From: Aliishimia sp963721175
Lineage (GTDB): Bacteria > Pseudomonadota > Alphaproteobacteria > Rhodobacterales > Rhodobacteraceae
DNA: 64,000 nt
Direction: 5' to 3'
NCBI GenBank assembly: GCA_963721175.1
Contig: CAVRIG010000017.1
Location: 124,001-188,000, forward strand
Under the pieces are notes generated by a model, which searched no databases, was not told where the DNA came from, and saw only the letters and a list, made by a program, of their open reading frames with translations. This document shows, piece after piece, positions 44,392 through 54,580 of this stretch. Within the stretch, counting starts at the first letter, position 1. Each line of letters starts with the position of its first letter. Made by a program: the position numbers and the translations under genes.

Positions 44392-46411
44392 TCAGACCAG
44401 GTTGCGGCGGATCGACACGGCGTGCTGGTCGTCGCGCACCATCTCCTCGCCGTCGAAGGCCTGCAGCCGCGCCGCGATGTGAAACTCCGTCGCGCTGCAG
44501 GTGAGCTTCGTGGTCGTGATGGTCTTCACCGACCAGTCATCGCGCCGCATTTCGTGGGTCCAGGTGACCTCGCCTTCCGCAGAAACTGGGTCGTTCGGCA
44601 ACACGGAGTAGCGTTCGACCGCTTCGCCGGAATGCAGAAACCCGTGGTTGGCGATGTGGGCGGCACCCTCATGGTCGCGCACGTCTATGGTGATCCGCCC
44701 TGTGCTCGCGTCCTCCGTCACGTACCATTCGGACTCCGGGGGAACCTCGAACGCCAGGTCGAGCGGTTGTCCGGCCCGCGGCAACCCGAATGGCGGGCGC
44801 CTCGTCGGAGGGGGGCGTCGTCTTGACCGGAAGGGTGAGCGCGCATTGATCGGGCAAGATGCTCAGCCGCACCGGCTCCGGTGTCGGCCAGGCAATCGGG
44901 AAGTAGCAGGTGGAAAGCCCCAGCCGGATCCGGTGACCGGCCCGGAACGTCTGCGCCACATGCTTCATCGGCACCTCGACGGTGTAGGTCCGGCCGGGCG
45001 TCAGCGGTTCGGGATGCTCGTGGCTGTCGCGATGCGTGAGGTTCAGCAGCCCGTAACTGACCCGCGTGCCGGCGCCGTCGGGGGCGACGTCGACCAGCCG
45101 CACCGCGACTTGCGCCACCGGGCGGTCGGAGCGACAGGTCAGGGTCAGGTTCGCGTCGCCGACCATGTGGAGCGGTGCGTCCAGCGGTTCCGTCTCAAAG
45201 GTCAGGCTGCCGGCATCCTCGCGCCGCTGATCCCCGGGCTGGTCGCCGATATGCGCATAGGAACACCACTTGCCGCCCTGCGTTCCGACCCAGAGCGGCG
45301 AGGAGATGTCGAGCCATTCCTCGCCGCCCGCCTTTGACGTGCCGAGCCGGCCATCCGCCGTCAGCGCAAACGTCGTCTGCGTCACGTTGGGCGAAGGCCA
45401 GGACGGTTCGGTGATCCACTGCCCCTCGCGCATCTCGTAATGGGTCCGGGGCTCGGCGTGGTCCTGCAGGAAGACCCGCAGCGGCGGTTCGTCCATGATC
45501 CCGGTGTCCACGCCCTTGAGCCAGCAATCCCACCAGCGCGCTTCCTCGCCCAGCCAGTCGATGGCCGGCCCGGGTTCGCCCAAATGCGGGTAGCGGTGGG
45601 ACCAGGGACCGACGAGGCCCTTGGCCGGGCTCTGCAGCTTCTCCACCAGCCGGAAGACGGAGCGGCAATAGCCGTCGGCCCATCCGCTGACCGCATAGAC
45701 CGGCACCTCGATATCCGCGAAATTCTCGCAGACCGAACCGTGCTTCCAGTATTCGTCGCGGGTCTGGTGTTCCAGCCAGTTCTGCAGCCATAGGCCAGAA
45801 CCGTCCAGACGCTCCTCCCACATCTGACGCCAGCGGTCGCCGACATGCTCGGGATCGGGCGGCAGCGTGTTGATCCCGAACATGACGGACGCCCAGGACA
45901 GATGATCGCCGAGCAGCGTGCCGCCCATGTAGTGGATATCGTCGGCATAGCGGTCGTCGGTGGAACAGATCGTCACGACGGCCTTCAGTGCCGGCGGACG
46001 CAGGGCCGCGAGCTGCAACCCGTTGAACCCGCCCCATGAGATGCCGACGATCCCGACCCCGCCATCGCACCAGGCCTGATCGGCGATCCACGCAATGACG
46101 TCGCAGCCGTCCTGCAGTTCGACCTCGGTGTATTCGTCGGTCATCACCCCCTCGGACTCGCCGGTTCCGCGCAGGTCGACGCGAACATAAGCGTAGCCTT
46201 GCGCAGCGAGCCACGGTGCCCGCGCGTGGTCCCGCGCCAGCGTCTTGTCGTTCTTGCGGTAGGGGATGTATTCGAGGATCGCGGGTACGGGCGCAGCCTC
46301 CGCGTTCTCGGGCATCCAGATTCGCGCGGCCAGACGGGTTCCGTCCGGCATCGTGATCTCGAGATGCTCGATTTCCCGAACGGTGACGGGCAACGGGTGT
46401 TCGATCTTCAT
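44392..46411 (-). CDS. CocE/NonD-family hydrolase (X-Pro dipeptidyl-peptidase fold, one frameshift)
   Basis: About 670 residues of alpha/beta hydrolase plus C-terminal jelly-roll domain (PF02129 and PF08530). It shows ILEYIPYRKNDKTLARD, RVDLRGTGESEGVM, the nucleophile in VGISWGGFNGLQLAAL, the aspartate region PVYAVSGWADGYCRSVF and the histidine in GPWSHRYPHLGEPGP. The C-terminal domain contains LHMVGDANLTLTCRSDRP and crosses a frame break near 44785 before ending VSIRRNLV. Members cleave acyl esters, cocaine or X-Pro peptides; the substrate is unknown. No signal peptide, so cytoplasmic. Confidence 0.88.
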
Positions 46412-46490
46412 AGGTTATCCGGACCTCTGACCTCTGCGACAGCTGCGCCTATCGCACCGCGACGGTCAGAATTCCAGTGCCTCCCGAAGG

Positions 46491-47791
46491 TTATTCCTCG
46501 ATATCGGTGAATTCGTAGCTCAGCCGCTTCATCACCTGCTCGTAGTTCCAGAGCAGCTTCGACTGCTTGTTCGCCCCCATCCAGAGCGAGGCGACGGCAT
46601 AGCTGTAGGCATCCTGCTCCGGCAGTTCCGACAGACGCATGCCCTTCTTCACGTTGGAGGCGATGCGTGTGCCGTCAATCTGTTCGGCGGCAACTTCGAC
46701 TTCGGCGCGGGACGGCGCCCGTGCGACCGTCGCGTCGTTGAAGAACACGCGGTAGAAGAATTCGGCCGCGACCTTGTCCGGACCCTTCTCCGCGGGGCAT
46801 GTCCGGCTTGCGCCCGAGCCCGAGGTCCACCGTCACCTGCTGGTGGCTCACGCCATCGACCATCTCGAAGAGGTCGCAGTGGGATTGCGCGATCCGCGTG
46901 TTGATCTCCAGGAGCCAGATCTGGTTCTGCACCTCGTCCCAGTAATACTCGATGTTGAAGCCGGCGTTGTCGTAGCCGATATGGCTCATCACCTTCTTCG
47001 TGAGATCGGCCATTGTCTCCTGCACCCGCGGCGGCAGGGTCGAGGGGTAGAGGTAATAGAAGAAGCTCAGCACCTGCGGGTAGCGGATCGAATCGACGGT
47101 GCCGTAGGGCACGACCTCGCCGTCGTAGACGTAGCCCTCGACCGTGCACTGACGGCCGCCGATGACGCGTTCCGCCATGCAGTAATGGCCTTCGATGGCC
47201 TTGATGTCGTCGGGCAGGTCGGCCTGGTCGAGCACATAGTTGAAGGGCTCCGAGATCTGGTCGATCTCGGCCCGGAATGCGGCGGTCGCGTAGTCGAAAT
47301 CCTCCGGGCTGTCGATCCGGAAGCCCAGCCGCGAGCCCGAGGACTTGATCGGCTTGACGAAGAACGGAAACCGCAGGCCCGCCTCGCCGATCTTCGACAG
47401 CGCGTTGTCGTCGAACGGGTCGAAGGCGGTGAAGGTCGGCACATGGTCCGGGATGACCTCCGCCATCACCTTGCGCGACCAGTACTTGTGCTCGCATTTC
47501 AGCAGGCTTTCGAGCGACGCGTTGCGCGTGCCGTATTTCTTGCAGAGCAGCGGCAGCATCGTGGAGACGGGAAAGTCGATGTAGCCCACGATCGCGTCGA
47601 TCGACCCATCGAAGGCGTCAAGCGTCGCCTCGGCCTCGGCCAGCATCGCGGGGATGTCGAATTCCTGCGTGTCCGACACCTGCGCAGGTGTCAGCAGGGG
47701 ATGGAACTCCACATCCTCCACCCCGCGCAGCCGCTTCAGCCGCTCGTGCGTTGAAATCGTTCATTCCGACGACGAAGACGTTTCTGGTCAT
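46491..47791 (-). CDS. ATP-grasp carboxylate-amine ligase in cyanophycin locus (two frameshifts)
   Basis: About 430 residues. The N-terminus is MTRNVFVVGMNDFN, then after a break near 47745 RLRGVEDVEFHPLLT. A central ATP-grasp fold has the ATP-binding lysine in PFFVKPIKSSGSRLGF, GGRQCTVEGYVYDGEVVPYG and the Mg-binding IWLLEINTRIAQSH. A second break near 46790 precedes the C-terminal FFYRVFFNDATVA. It resembles L-amino-acid/carnosine-type ligases but I cannot name it. The GGGGG-preceded ATG lies 73 bp after cphA on the same strand, so it probably ligates an amino acid to, or primes, the cyanophycin-like polymer. Confidence 0.8.
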
Positions 47792-47864
47792 GGTACCCCC
47801 GTGATTTCAGTTCGCTGCAACCGACACGTTCCAGGCGCGGCCACTCACCCCGCGCCCGGATCGG

Positions 47865-50514
47865 TCACACCTGTGCCAGTTCGGCCTGATGCGGGAAGCT
47901 GCGACCCTTGAGCCGTTCCGTCGTGCCCTCGATGTCGTCGACCAGAAGCAGCAGGAAGTCGCCCGGCTCCGCTCCGTCCATGGCGCGGGCCACGGCGTCG
48001 TGCTTCCTGCATGATGGTCTCGACATCGCAGTCGGCGCCGGCATTTCGCGGCCCCGTCGTGGATCAGCTTCGCCGTCTCGCCCGGTCTCGCGTCCGCGCG
48101 CATCCGATCTCGTAGACGTAGAGCGCGTCGCACATCTTGGCGAGTTGCGCGCCAAGGGCCATCAGATCCTCGTCGCGCCGGTTGCCCGGCGCGGTCGCCA
48201 CGCCGATCTTGCGCTTGCGTCGCAAGCCCGTTCACCAGCGGCTCCAGCGCCTGCAGCGCGGGCACGTTGTGGCCGTAGTCGATCAGGCACTTGCACGCCG
48301 TCGGCCTCGAAATAGTTGGTGCGGCCGGGCATCTGCGCCGGCGTCGGGTGGAAGGTCAGCAGCCCCGCGCGGATGTCGTCGATCTCCACCCCATGGGCCA
48401 GCGCCACGGCGGCGGCGGCCATCGCGTTCTGCACGTTGAAGGGCGCGTGCCCCTCGAAGGCGATGGGGACGTCGTTCACCTCCACCACCTCGACCGTCAC
48501 CTTGCCGCGCAGGACGACGATGCTTCCGTTCTTCACGGTCACCACCTGTCTTGCTCGCGTCGAGGTGCTCTCGCAGCGCCGGGTTCTCCGGGTCCATCGT
48601 GAAATAGATGATCTCGCCGCGCGCCCAGTAGGTGCCATGCTCCATCACCAGCGGATCGTCGGCGTTGAGCACGCAGTAGCCGCCTTCGCGCTTCACCGCA
48701 TCGACGACGACGGTCTTGCAGCGCGCGAGCTCTTCCAGCGTGTGGATGTCGCGTTCGCCCAGATGGTCGGAGGCGATGTTGAGCAAAACGCCCACGTCGC
48801 ATTCGTCGAAGCCGAGCCCGCGGCGCATGATGCCGCCGCGCGCGACTTCCAGCACCGCATGCTCGACGGTCGGCTCGCGCAGCACGGCCTGTGCCGCCGC
48901 GGGGCCGGAGTAATCGCCGCGCAGGATCACGTGGTTGTCGATCTCGACCGTGCCGGTGCAGCCCATGCCGACCGAATTGCCCGCCTGCCGCAGGATATGC
49001 GTGGTCAGGCGCGTCGTCGTGGTCTTGCCATTGGTGCCGGTGATCGCGGTGATCGGGATGCGCCCGTCATCGGTCGGGTCGGGGAACAGCATGTCGACCA
49101 CATACTCGCCCACCGGGCGCGGCGTGCCATGGGTCGGCGACATGTGCATCCGGAAGCCGGGGCCCGCATTCACCTCGACCACGCCGGCCGACTGCTGGTC
49201 CAGCGGCTTGGTCAGGTCTTCGGCGAGCAGGTCGATGCCGATGACGTCGAGCCCGACGAGCCGCCCGATCCGCTCCATCGGGAACTTGATCTCGGGATGC
49301 ACCTCGTCGGTGAGGTCGGCCGCCGTGCCGCCGGTCGAGATGTTCGCCGTCGATTTCAGGAAAACGATCTCGCCCTCGGGCGGAACGGTGTCGAGCTCGA
49401 GCCCCGCCTGTTCCAGCATGCGGTGGGTCTGGTCGTCCACATGGATCTGGGTCAGCAGGTTCTCGTGACCGACGCCGCGCCGGGGATCCTCGTTCTCCTT
49501 GTCGATGAGCTGCTGGATGGTCGACTTTCCGTTGCCGATGACATGGGCAGGCCTGCGGCGCGCCGCCGCGACCAGCTTGCCGCCGATCACCAGCATCCGG
49601 TGATCCTCACCCTTGATGTAGGTCTCCACGATGACGGCACCCGAATCGTCCCGCACCCGCGCCAGCGCGGCCTCGTAGCCCGATTTCAGATCCTCGAGCG
49701 TATTGATGTCGGTGGTCACACCGCGCCCGTGATTGCCGGCGAGCGGTTTGGTCACGACCGGCCAGCCAAGCCATTCGGCGGTGCTCTTCACCTCTTCCCA
49801 GGAATAGCAGGTGTAGCCCTTCGGCACGGCGATCCCGGCATCGCCCAGGATCTGCTTGGTCCAGTCCTTGTCGTCGGCGATGCCGTGCCCGATGATGCCC
49901 GATGCATCCGTGACCGTGGCCTGGAACTTGCGCTGCTTGATGCCATGGCCAAGCTGCGTGTAGCTCGTGCCCTCGGTCAGGTTGTACCACGGGATGTTTC
50001 GCGCCTTGGCGGCATTGACGATGGAGCCCGTCGACGGCCCGAGCGCATTCGCGTCTCGCACGGCCTTGAGGCTGTCGATGTACGGCGCCAGATCGACATC
50101 CTTGCCGTCGTAAAGGCTTCGCACGATCTCGACGGCCGCCTCACCCGCGGCCAGACCCGTCGCCTCGTCGCGGTAGCGATAGACGACATGATAGACGCCC
50201 TTCTCGTAGGTATCGACCGTCTTGCCGTAGCCGACCGAGAACCCGATCAGGTTCTGAAGCTCGATCGCCACGTGTTCGACCATATGCCCTGCCCAGGTGC
50301 CGTCGCGCACGCGGGAGAGGAAACCGCCCACTTCCCCGACCGAACAGCGGTGTTCGTGGATGGTCGGAATCAGCGCTTGGAGCTTTTCCGCGATATGGGG
50401 GACCTTGTCGCTTGGCCGCTTTTCGAGTTCCTCGATGTCGAGCCGCATGTAGATCGATTGATAGCGGCTGTAGTAATTTGGCCCGCGCAGTGCACGGTGC
50501 TCAATTATTCGCAT
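47865..50514 (-). CDS. cphA: Cyanophycin synthetase (multiple frameshifts)
   Basis: About 880 residues, the usual CphA1 length. The N-domain begins MRIIEHRALRGPNYYSRYQS and has HMVEHVAIELQNLIGF. The ATP-grasp G-domain carries TKPLAGNHGRGVTTDI, YIKGEDHRMLVIGGKLVAAA and VVEVNAGPGFRMHMSPTHG. The Mur-ligase-like M-domain has the P-loop ITGTNGKTTTTRLTTHI, VARGGIMRRGLGFDECDVG and the C-terminal IDYGHNVPALQAL. It polymerises aspartate and adds arginine to each side chain with two ATP-dependent activities. The 3' third (48545 to 47865) has at least five frame changes that I attribute to sequence errors. It overlaps cphB by 14 bases. Confidence 0.93.
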
Positions 50515-51373
50515 TCCTTTGCTCCAGGCTTTCGGTCCTGAGCGTGTCTGCTGCCAGGACCCGCCGGTCCGATAGACTGTATCCGTTTCCATCGACCAGC
50601 GCATGCATTACGACATTGTGGGCGCTTACCGCCTCACCGTCGGCGAGATCGAAGACATTGGAACCGGTTATGCCGGAACTGTCAACGAGGATGACGTGAC
50701 CGGGTCCGAAGGCGTAAATCGTGTTGTCCTCGAAGAGAACCGCAGCATCCTCACCGAGGCCGACGCCGAGATATTCGGGGTTCGTGGCGCCGACTTCCAT
50801 CAGCCGCGAGAACCGACCGCGTTCGAGGAAGTGGGTGTCGATGATCACGCCCTCGATCAGGCCGAAGCCGGCCGTCATCTTCACGGCGCCCTTCCGGAGC
50901 GAATCCGTCGCGTGTCCGCCATAGACCATCGTCGTCGACTGGCACGCGGCCCCGGCACTGGTCCCGGCGATCACCGCACCCTGCTTGTAGCGTTTGCGGA
51001 TCGCCTCGAGCGCGGGCGAGCCGCCGAAGATGCTCGTGAGCCGCATCTGGTCGCCGCCGGAGATGAAGATGACGTCGCTGCCGGCGATCATGTCGACGAA
51101 GGTCTTGTCGGCCGCGTCCCGGCGTTCCCGGATGCGGATGTCGAGCACTTCGGATGCGCCAAGTCGCGAAAAGACCTTGTTGTATTCACCGAAGACGTCG
51201 TCGGGATACCCGCTTGCCGTGGTGATGACACCGACACGGGGTTCGCTTTCGCCGGTGAAGCTCAGCACCTGGCGGAGAATCATCGCTTCGGCCGTCTTGT
51301 CTTCGGCGCCACCGATTGCGACCAACTTGCCCCTGGTCTTGTTGTTGGGGACTTCAGGTACGGACATGTCCAT
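50501..51373 (-). CDS. cphB: Cyanophycinase
   Basis: A 290-residue serine exopeptidase of the S51 family that releases beta-Asp-Arg dipeptides from cyanophycin. It shows KLVAIGGAEDKT, ISGGDQMRLTSIF, the nucleophile Ser139 in IAGTSAGAACQSTTMVYGG and FGLIEGVIIDTHFLERGRF. ATG at 51373 (MDMSVPEV) has GGAG eight bases upstream; a longer frame to 51637 runs over the promoter region of the divergent peptidase gene. The stop lies inside the cphA start, indicating an operon cphB-cphA-ATP-grasp. Confidence 0.93.
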   Translation of the reverse strand: MDMSVPEVPNNKTRGKLVAIGGAEDKTAEAMILRQVLSFTGESEPRVGVITTASGYPDDVFGEYNKVFSRLGASEVLDIRIRERRDAADKTFVDMIAGSDVIFISGGDQMRLTSIFGGSPALEAIRKRYKQGAVIAGTSAGAACQSTTMVYGGHATDSLRKGAVKMTAGFGLIEGVIIDTHFLERGRFSRLMEVGATNPEYLGVGLGEDAAVLFEDNTIYAFGPGHVILVDSSGITGSNVFDLADGEAVSAHNVVMHALVDGNGYSLSDRRVLAADTLRTESLEQRNANN

Positions 51374-51566
51374 CAAAAGGCTCCGTTCATCGGTAGACAT
51401 AAACAACATATTGTGGAAAGCATCGGGAGACAAACAAGATTGCCATCCATCCCGGAACCTCCTTCGGCAGTGATGACCCAATGTCACACGCTCACGGCAT
51501 TCTGACACGCGACCGGTTACCACCCGATTTATGGCGCTGAGATGTTTGTAACAAAAAGGATGCGGA

Positions 51567-52493
51567 ATGAAAAACGGGTTCGTACTTGCAATCCACGGCG
51601 GCGCCGGAGTTATCGCGCGCAAGGCGATGACGCCCAAAAGAGAGGCGGAATGTCATGCAGCCCTGGCGCGAGTCCTCGCTGTGGGCGAGGCGATCCTGGC
51701 GGAAGACGGCACGGCACTGGACGCCGTGACCGCGGCGGTGGCGGCGCTGGAGGACGAACCGCTCTTCAATGCCGGCCGCGGCGCGGTCTTCACCCGCAAC
51801 GCGACGCATGAGATGGATGCGGCGATCATGGACGGCCGCAACCGCGCGGCGGGGGCGGTGGCCGGAATATCCGGGCCCCGGAACCCGGTGCTGCTGGCCC
51901 GCGCCGTGATGGAGCAGACGGATCACGTGATGATGGTGGGCGAGGGGGCTCTGGCCGTCGCGCGCGGGGTCGGGCTCGAGTTCGCCGATGACGAATACTT
52001 CTTCACCCAGTCGCGCTGGGACAGCCTTCAGGAGACGCTGCGCATGGAGGCCGAAGGGTCGATGGACGACGATCCGTCGCGGCGGCACGGAACGGTCGGA
52101 GCCGTCGCCCGCGACCGCAGCGGAAACCTCGCCGCGGCGACATCGACAGGGGGCATGACCGGCAAACGCCCCGGCCGTGTCGGCGACAGTCCGATCATCG
52201 GTGCGGGTACCTTCGCCGAAAACACGACCTGCGCGATTTCCGCGACGGGCGATGGCGAAGCCTTCATTCGCCTCTCGGTCGCGCATGAGATCGACGCGCG
52301 GATGCGGCTGGCTGGTGTTCCGTTCGCGGACGCCGCCCGGGATGTCGTCATGACCGACCTTGCGGCCATCGGGGGCTCTGGCGGGTTGATCGCGGTCTCC
52401 GCCGACGGATCCGTCGCGCTGCCGTTCAATTGCGAAGGCATGTATCGCGGCTGGAGCGTCGAAGGCGACGGATCGGATACGGCAATCTACTAG
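51567..52493 (+). CDS. iaaA: Isoaspartyl peptidase/L-asparaginase (Ntn hydrolase)
   Basis: A 308-residue N-terminal-nucleophile precursor of the plant-type asparaginase family. It has FVLAIHGGAGVIARK, NAGRGAVFTRNATHEMDAAI and the self-cleavage/nucleophile Thr176 in RRHGTVGAVARDRSGNLAAA, then GDSPIIGAGTFAEN and GDGEAFIRLSVAHEID. It splits beta-Asp-X dipeptides and so completes cyanophycin breakdown to aspartate and arginine. It is divergent from cphB across about 190 bp. Its TAG stop coincides with the target duplication of the adjacent IS element, but the protein ends where the family normally ends. Confidence 0.93.
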   Translation: MKNGFVLAIHGGAGVIARKAMTPKREAECHAALARVLAVGEAILAEDGTALDAVTAAVAALEDEPLFNAGRGAVFTRNATHEMDAAIMDGRNRAAGAVAGISGPRNPVLLARAVMEQTDHVMMVGEGALAVARGVGLEFADDEYFFTQSRWDSLQETLRMEAEGSMDDDPSRRHGTVGAVARDRSGNLAAATSTGGMTGKRPGRVGDSPIIGAGTFAENTTCAISATGDGEAFIRLSVAHEIDARMRLAGVPFADAARDVVMTDLAAIGGSGGLIAVSADGSVALPFNCEGMYRGWSVEGDGSDTAIY

Positions 52494-53331
52494 GGTCTGT
52501 TGACGTTTGAGGATTCCCAAATCGGGCGGCGAAGTGATTCAAGGTTACCAAATCGGAGGTAGCCTTGATCCGTATGAATTTGACCGACACACAATGGGGC
52601 ATCATTGCGCCACACTGCCTTGGCCGGGAATGTGATCCCGGGCGCACGGGTTCTGATCCTCGGCTATTCGTTGAGGCGGTGCTCTGGATTGCCCGCACTG
52701 GGTGTCCATGGCGTGATCTGCCGGAGGAGTTCGGAAATTGGAATTCGGTCTTCAAGCGGTTCCGAAGATGGGTGAAGGCCGACGCATTCTATCGAATGTT
52801 CAGAGCGTTAGCTGAAGACGCCGACTTCGAATACGCGATGATCGACGGCAGTATCGTCAAGGTCCACCGTCATGGTCAGGGCGCAAAAGGGGGACTCAAA
52901 GCCAGGCCATCGGACGCTCTCGCGGCGGCATAACGACCAAGATCATGGCTTTGGCCGATGCGCTCGGCAACTTGGTCGACTTCCGCCTGCTGCCCGGACA
53001 GTCCCATGATCTGCGCGGCACAGCGGCTGCTGATCGAGGGGCTGTCTTGCGGCCAATTCCTCGCTGACCGGGCTTTCGATGCGAACTGGGTGCGCGAAGC
53101 GTTGGCCGCGGCACAGATCGGGCGGTCATTCCGCCCAAATCCAACCGCCGCTTCCCAGCAGAGTTCGACCGGGACACCTACAAATGGCGTCACCTGATCG
53201 AGAACTTCTTCGGAAAGCTCAAGGAATACAGGGGGATCGCAATGCGCTGCTGCAAGACCGACGACAAGCTTCGGCGCGTTCATCGCCATCGCCGCAACCG
53301 TCATTCGCTTGAGATGAACGTCAACAGACCC
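52493..53331 (+). mobile_element. IS5-family insertion sequence
   Basis: An element of about 840 bp bounded by perfect 15-bp inverted repeats, GGGTCTGTTGACGTT at the left and its complement at 53317-53331. CTAG occurs at both ends (52490-52493 and 53331-53334), fitting the YTAR or TA target duplication of IS5-family subgroups; the exact edge is ambiguous because CTAG overlaps the repeat ends. It encodes one transposase in broken frames and has inserted exactly at the stop codon of the isoaspartyl peptidase gene. Confidence 0.92.
52565..53317 (+). CDS. IS5-family transposase (frameshifted)
   Basis: A DDE transposase: MNLTDTQWGIIAPHCLG, RTGCPWRDLPEEFGNWNSVF and DFEYAMIDGSIVKVHRHGQG (first catalytic Asp) in frame 1. 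After a -1 shift around the slippery run GCAAAAGGGGG (about 52883) come GRSRGGITTKIMALADALG, LIEGLSCGQFLADRAFDANW (second Asp) and KWRHLIENFFGKLKEYRGIA (catalytic Glu). The first shift may be programmed, as in some IS5-group elements. Further breaks near 53020, 53125 and 53265 cannot be, so the copy is inactive or contains sequence errors. Confidence 0.88.
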
Positions 53332-53457
53332 TAGATCAACAAGTGCGCGGGACGCGGTGCTGGCGAATCACCCTGTTGCTGGTCTCCTGTCTGGTGAGCC
53401 TCGAGGCTCGCCCCACCTCGATGAAACAACGCGGATGCGTCGGTCCGCGCGCTGCCG

Positions 53458-54516
53458 CTACAAACCCGCGGCCTTGGTGAGGTTGACGCGAAACCGATCG
53501 CGCCGGCGCTGGTATCGGCGGGTCATCTCCGCCGACGCGTGGCCCAGATGCTTCTGGACGTAGCGCTCGTCTATCTCGGCACTGCTGGCGAGGCCGGCGC
53601 GCAGCGAATGGCCGGAGAAGAGCGCCAGGCGCTCCGCCTCCGGCAGGTCCGCGCGGATGCCGGCGTCGAGTATGGTGCGCTTGATCAGCCGGGCGACGTG
53701 GCGGTCGTTCAGCCGCGCCTCCAGTGCCCGCATGCCGTCGCGCGACGTGCGCACGAAGACCGGGCCGAAGTCGATCCTGGCAAAATGCAGCCACTGCTCC
53801 AGCGCGTGCACGGGGCAGCTGCGGTCCGACGATCCGCGGCCGATCTCCACCTCGCGCCACCCGGTCTTGCCGCGCAGCGTGACCAGCGCGCCTTCGTCCA
53901 GGACCGCGATCCAGCCGCCCGAGTCCGGGGTGTCGTCCTTGCCGACGTCGAGGGCGACGATTTCGGATCGCCGCAGACCGCCGGCGTAGCCGACGAGCAG
54001 GATCGCCCGGTCCCGCAGCCCCCGCAGATCGTGAGAGAGCGTGGCCGCCATGGCGAGGATGTCGTCGGCCAGGATCGCTTCCTTCTGGACCGGAGGCCGC
54101 GCATGCCTGCGGCGGATCCCGGCCAGCACGGTCGCGACGTGCCGGTCCTTGCGGTCGAACTTCTGGCCGCGCTGGGCGTAGTTCCAGACCAGGCCGGACA
54201 GGCGGCGCTCAATGGTCGAAACCGTAAGCTCTCCGGCCAGGTCGGCCAGGTAGAGCCCGATCAACTCGGGCGATGGCGGCAGGGGATCGGCGCCCTTGAG
54301 CCGGCACCAGCGGGTGAAATGCGCCCAATCCTGAGAGTAGGCCTTGCGGGTGTTGTCGGCCGCGGCATCGCGGGCATAATCGCGGGCGTTGCCGACGAGG
54401 CGGTCGAGCGTTCCCGAGCCCGCGACGTGGTCGGGCAGGGCGATCGGGTTTCGATGGCCTGACGCGCCGCCCACTTCGCCTGTCTCGTCTTCCGCGGCAT
54501 CATTCGCTTCGCTCAT
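53458..54516 (-). CDS. Tyrosine recombinase / phage-type integrase
   Basis: A 352-residue site-specific recombinase. The N-terminal SAM-like DNA-binding domain covers about 50-130 (ADNTRKAYSQDWAHFTRWCR). The catalytic domain shows the first Arg in GYAGGLRRSEIVALDV, the His-x-x-Arg in FSGHSLRAGLASSAEI, LGHAS and the nucleophile Tyr in MTRRYQRRRDRFR. ATG at 54516 follows from family fit; the longer frame is unlike it. It lies 126 bp from the IS element, with no phage genes or tRNA nearby, so it may belong to a small integrated element or be a stand-alone recombinase. Confidence 0.88.
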   Translation of the reverse strand: MSEANDAAEDETGEVGGASGHRNPIALPDHVAGSGTLDRLVGNARDYARDAAADNTRKAYSQDWAHFTRWCRLKGADPLPPSPELIGLYLADLAGELTVSTIERRLSGLVWNYAQRGQKFDRKDRHVATVLAGIRRRHARPPVQKEAILADDILAMAATLSHDLRGLRDRAILLVGYAGGLRRSEIVALDVGKDDTPDSGGWIAVLDEGALVTLRGKTGWREVEIGRGSSDRSCPVHALEQWLHFARIDFGPVFVRTSRDGMRALEARLNDRHVARLIKRTILDAGIRADLPEAERLALFSGHSLRAGLASSAEIDERYVQKHLGHASAEMTRRYQRRRDRFRVNLTKAAGL

Positions 54517-54580
54517 GGGCCAAAGACTAGCCCATGTGCTTGCGCCGAAGCCAGACTTCTTTGGCCGCCGAGCCGGCCGC

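Noticed and set aside
48316..50541. Long plus-strand open frame (741 codons)
   Set aside because: Antisense to cphA with shadow composition; long antisense frames are common in GC-rich DNA.
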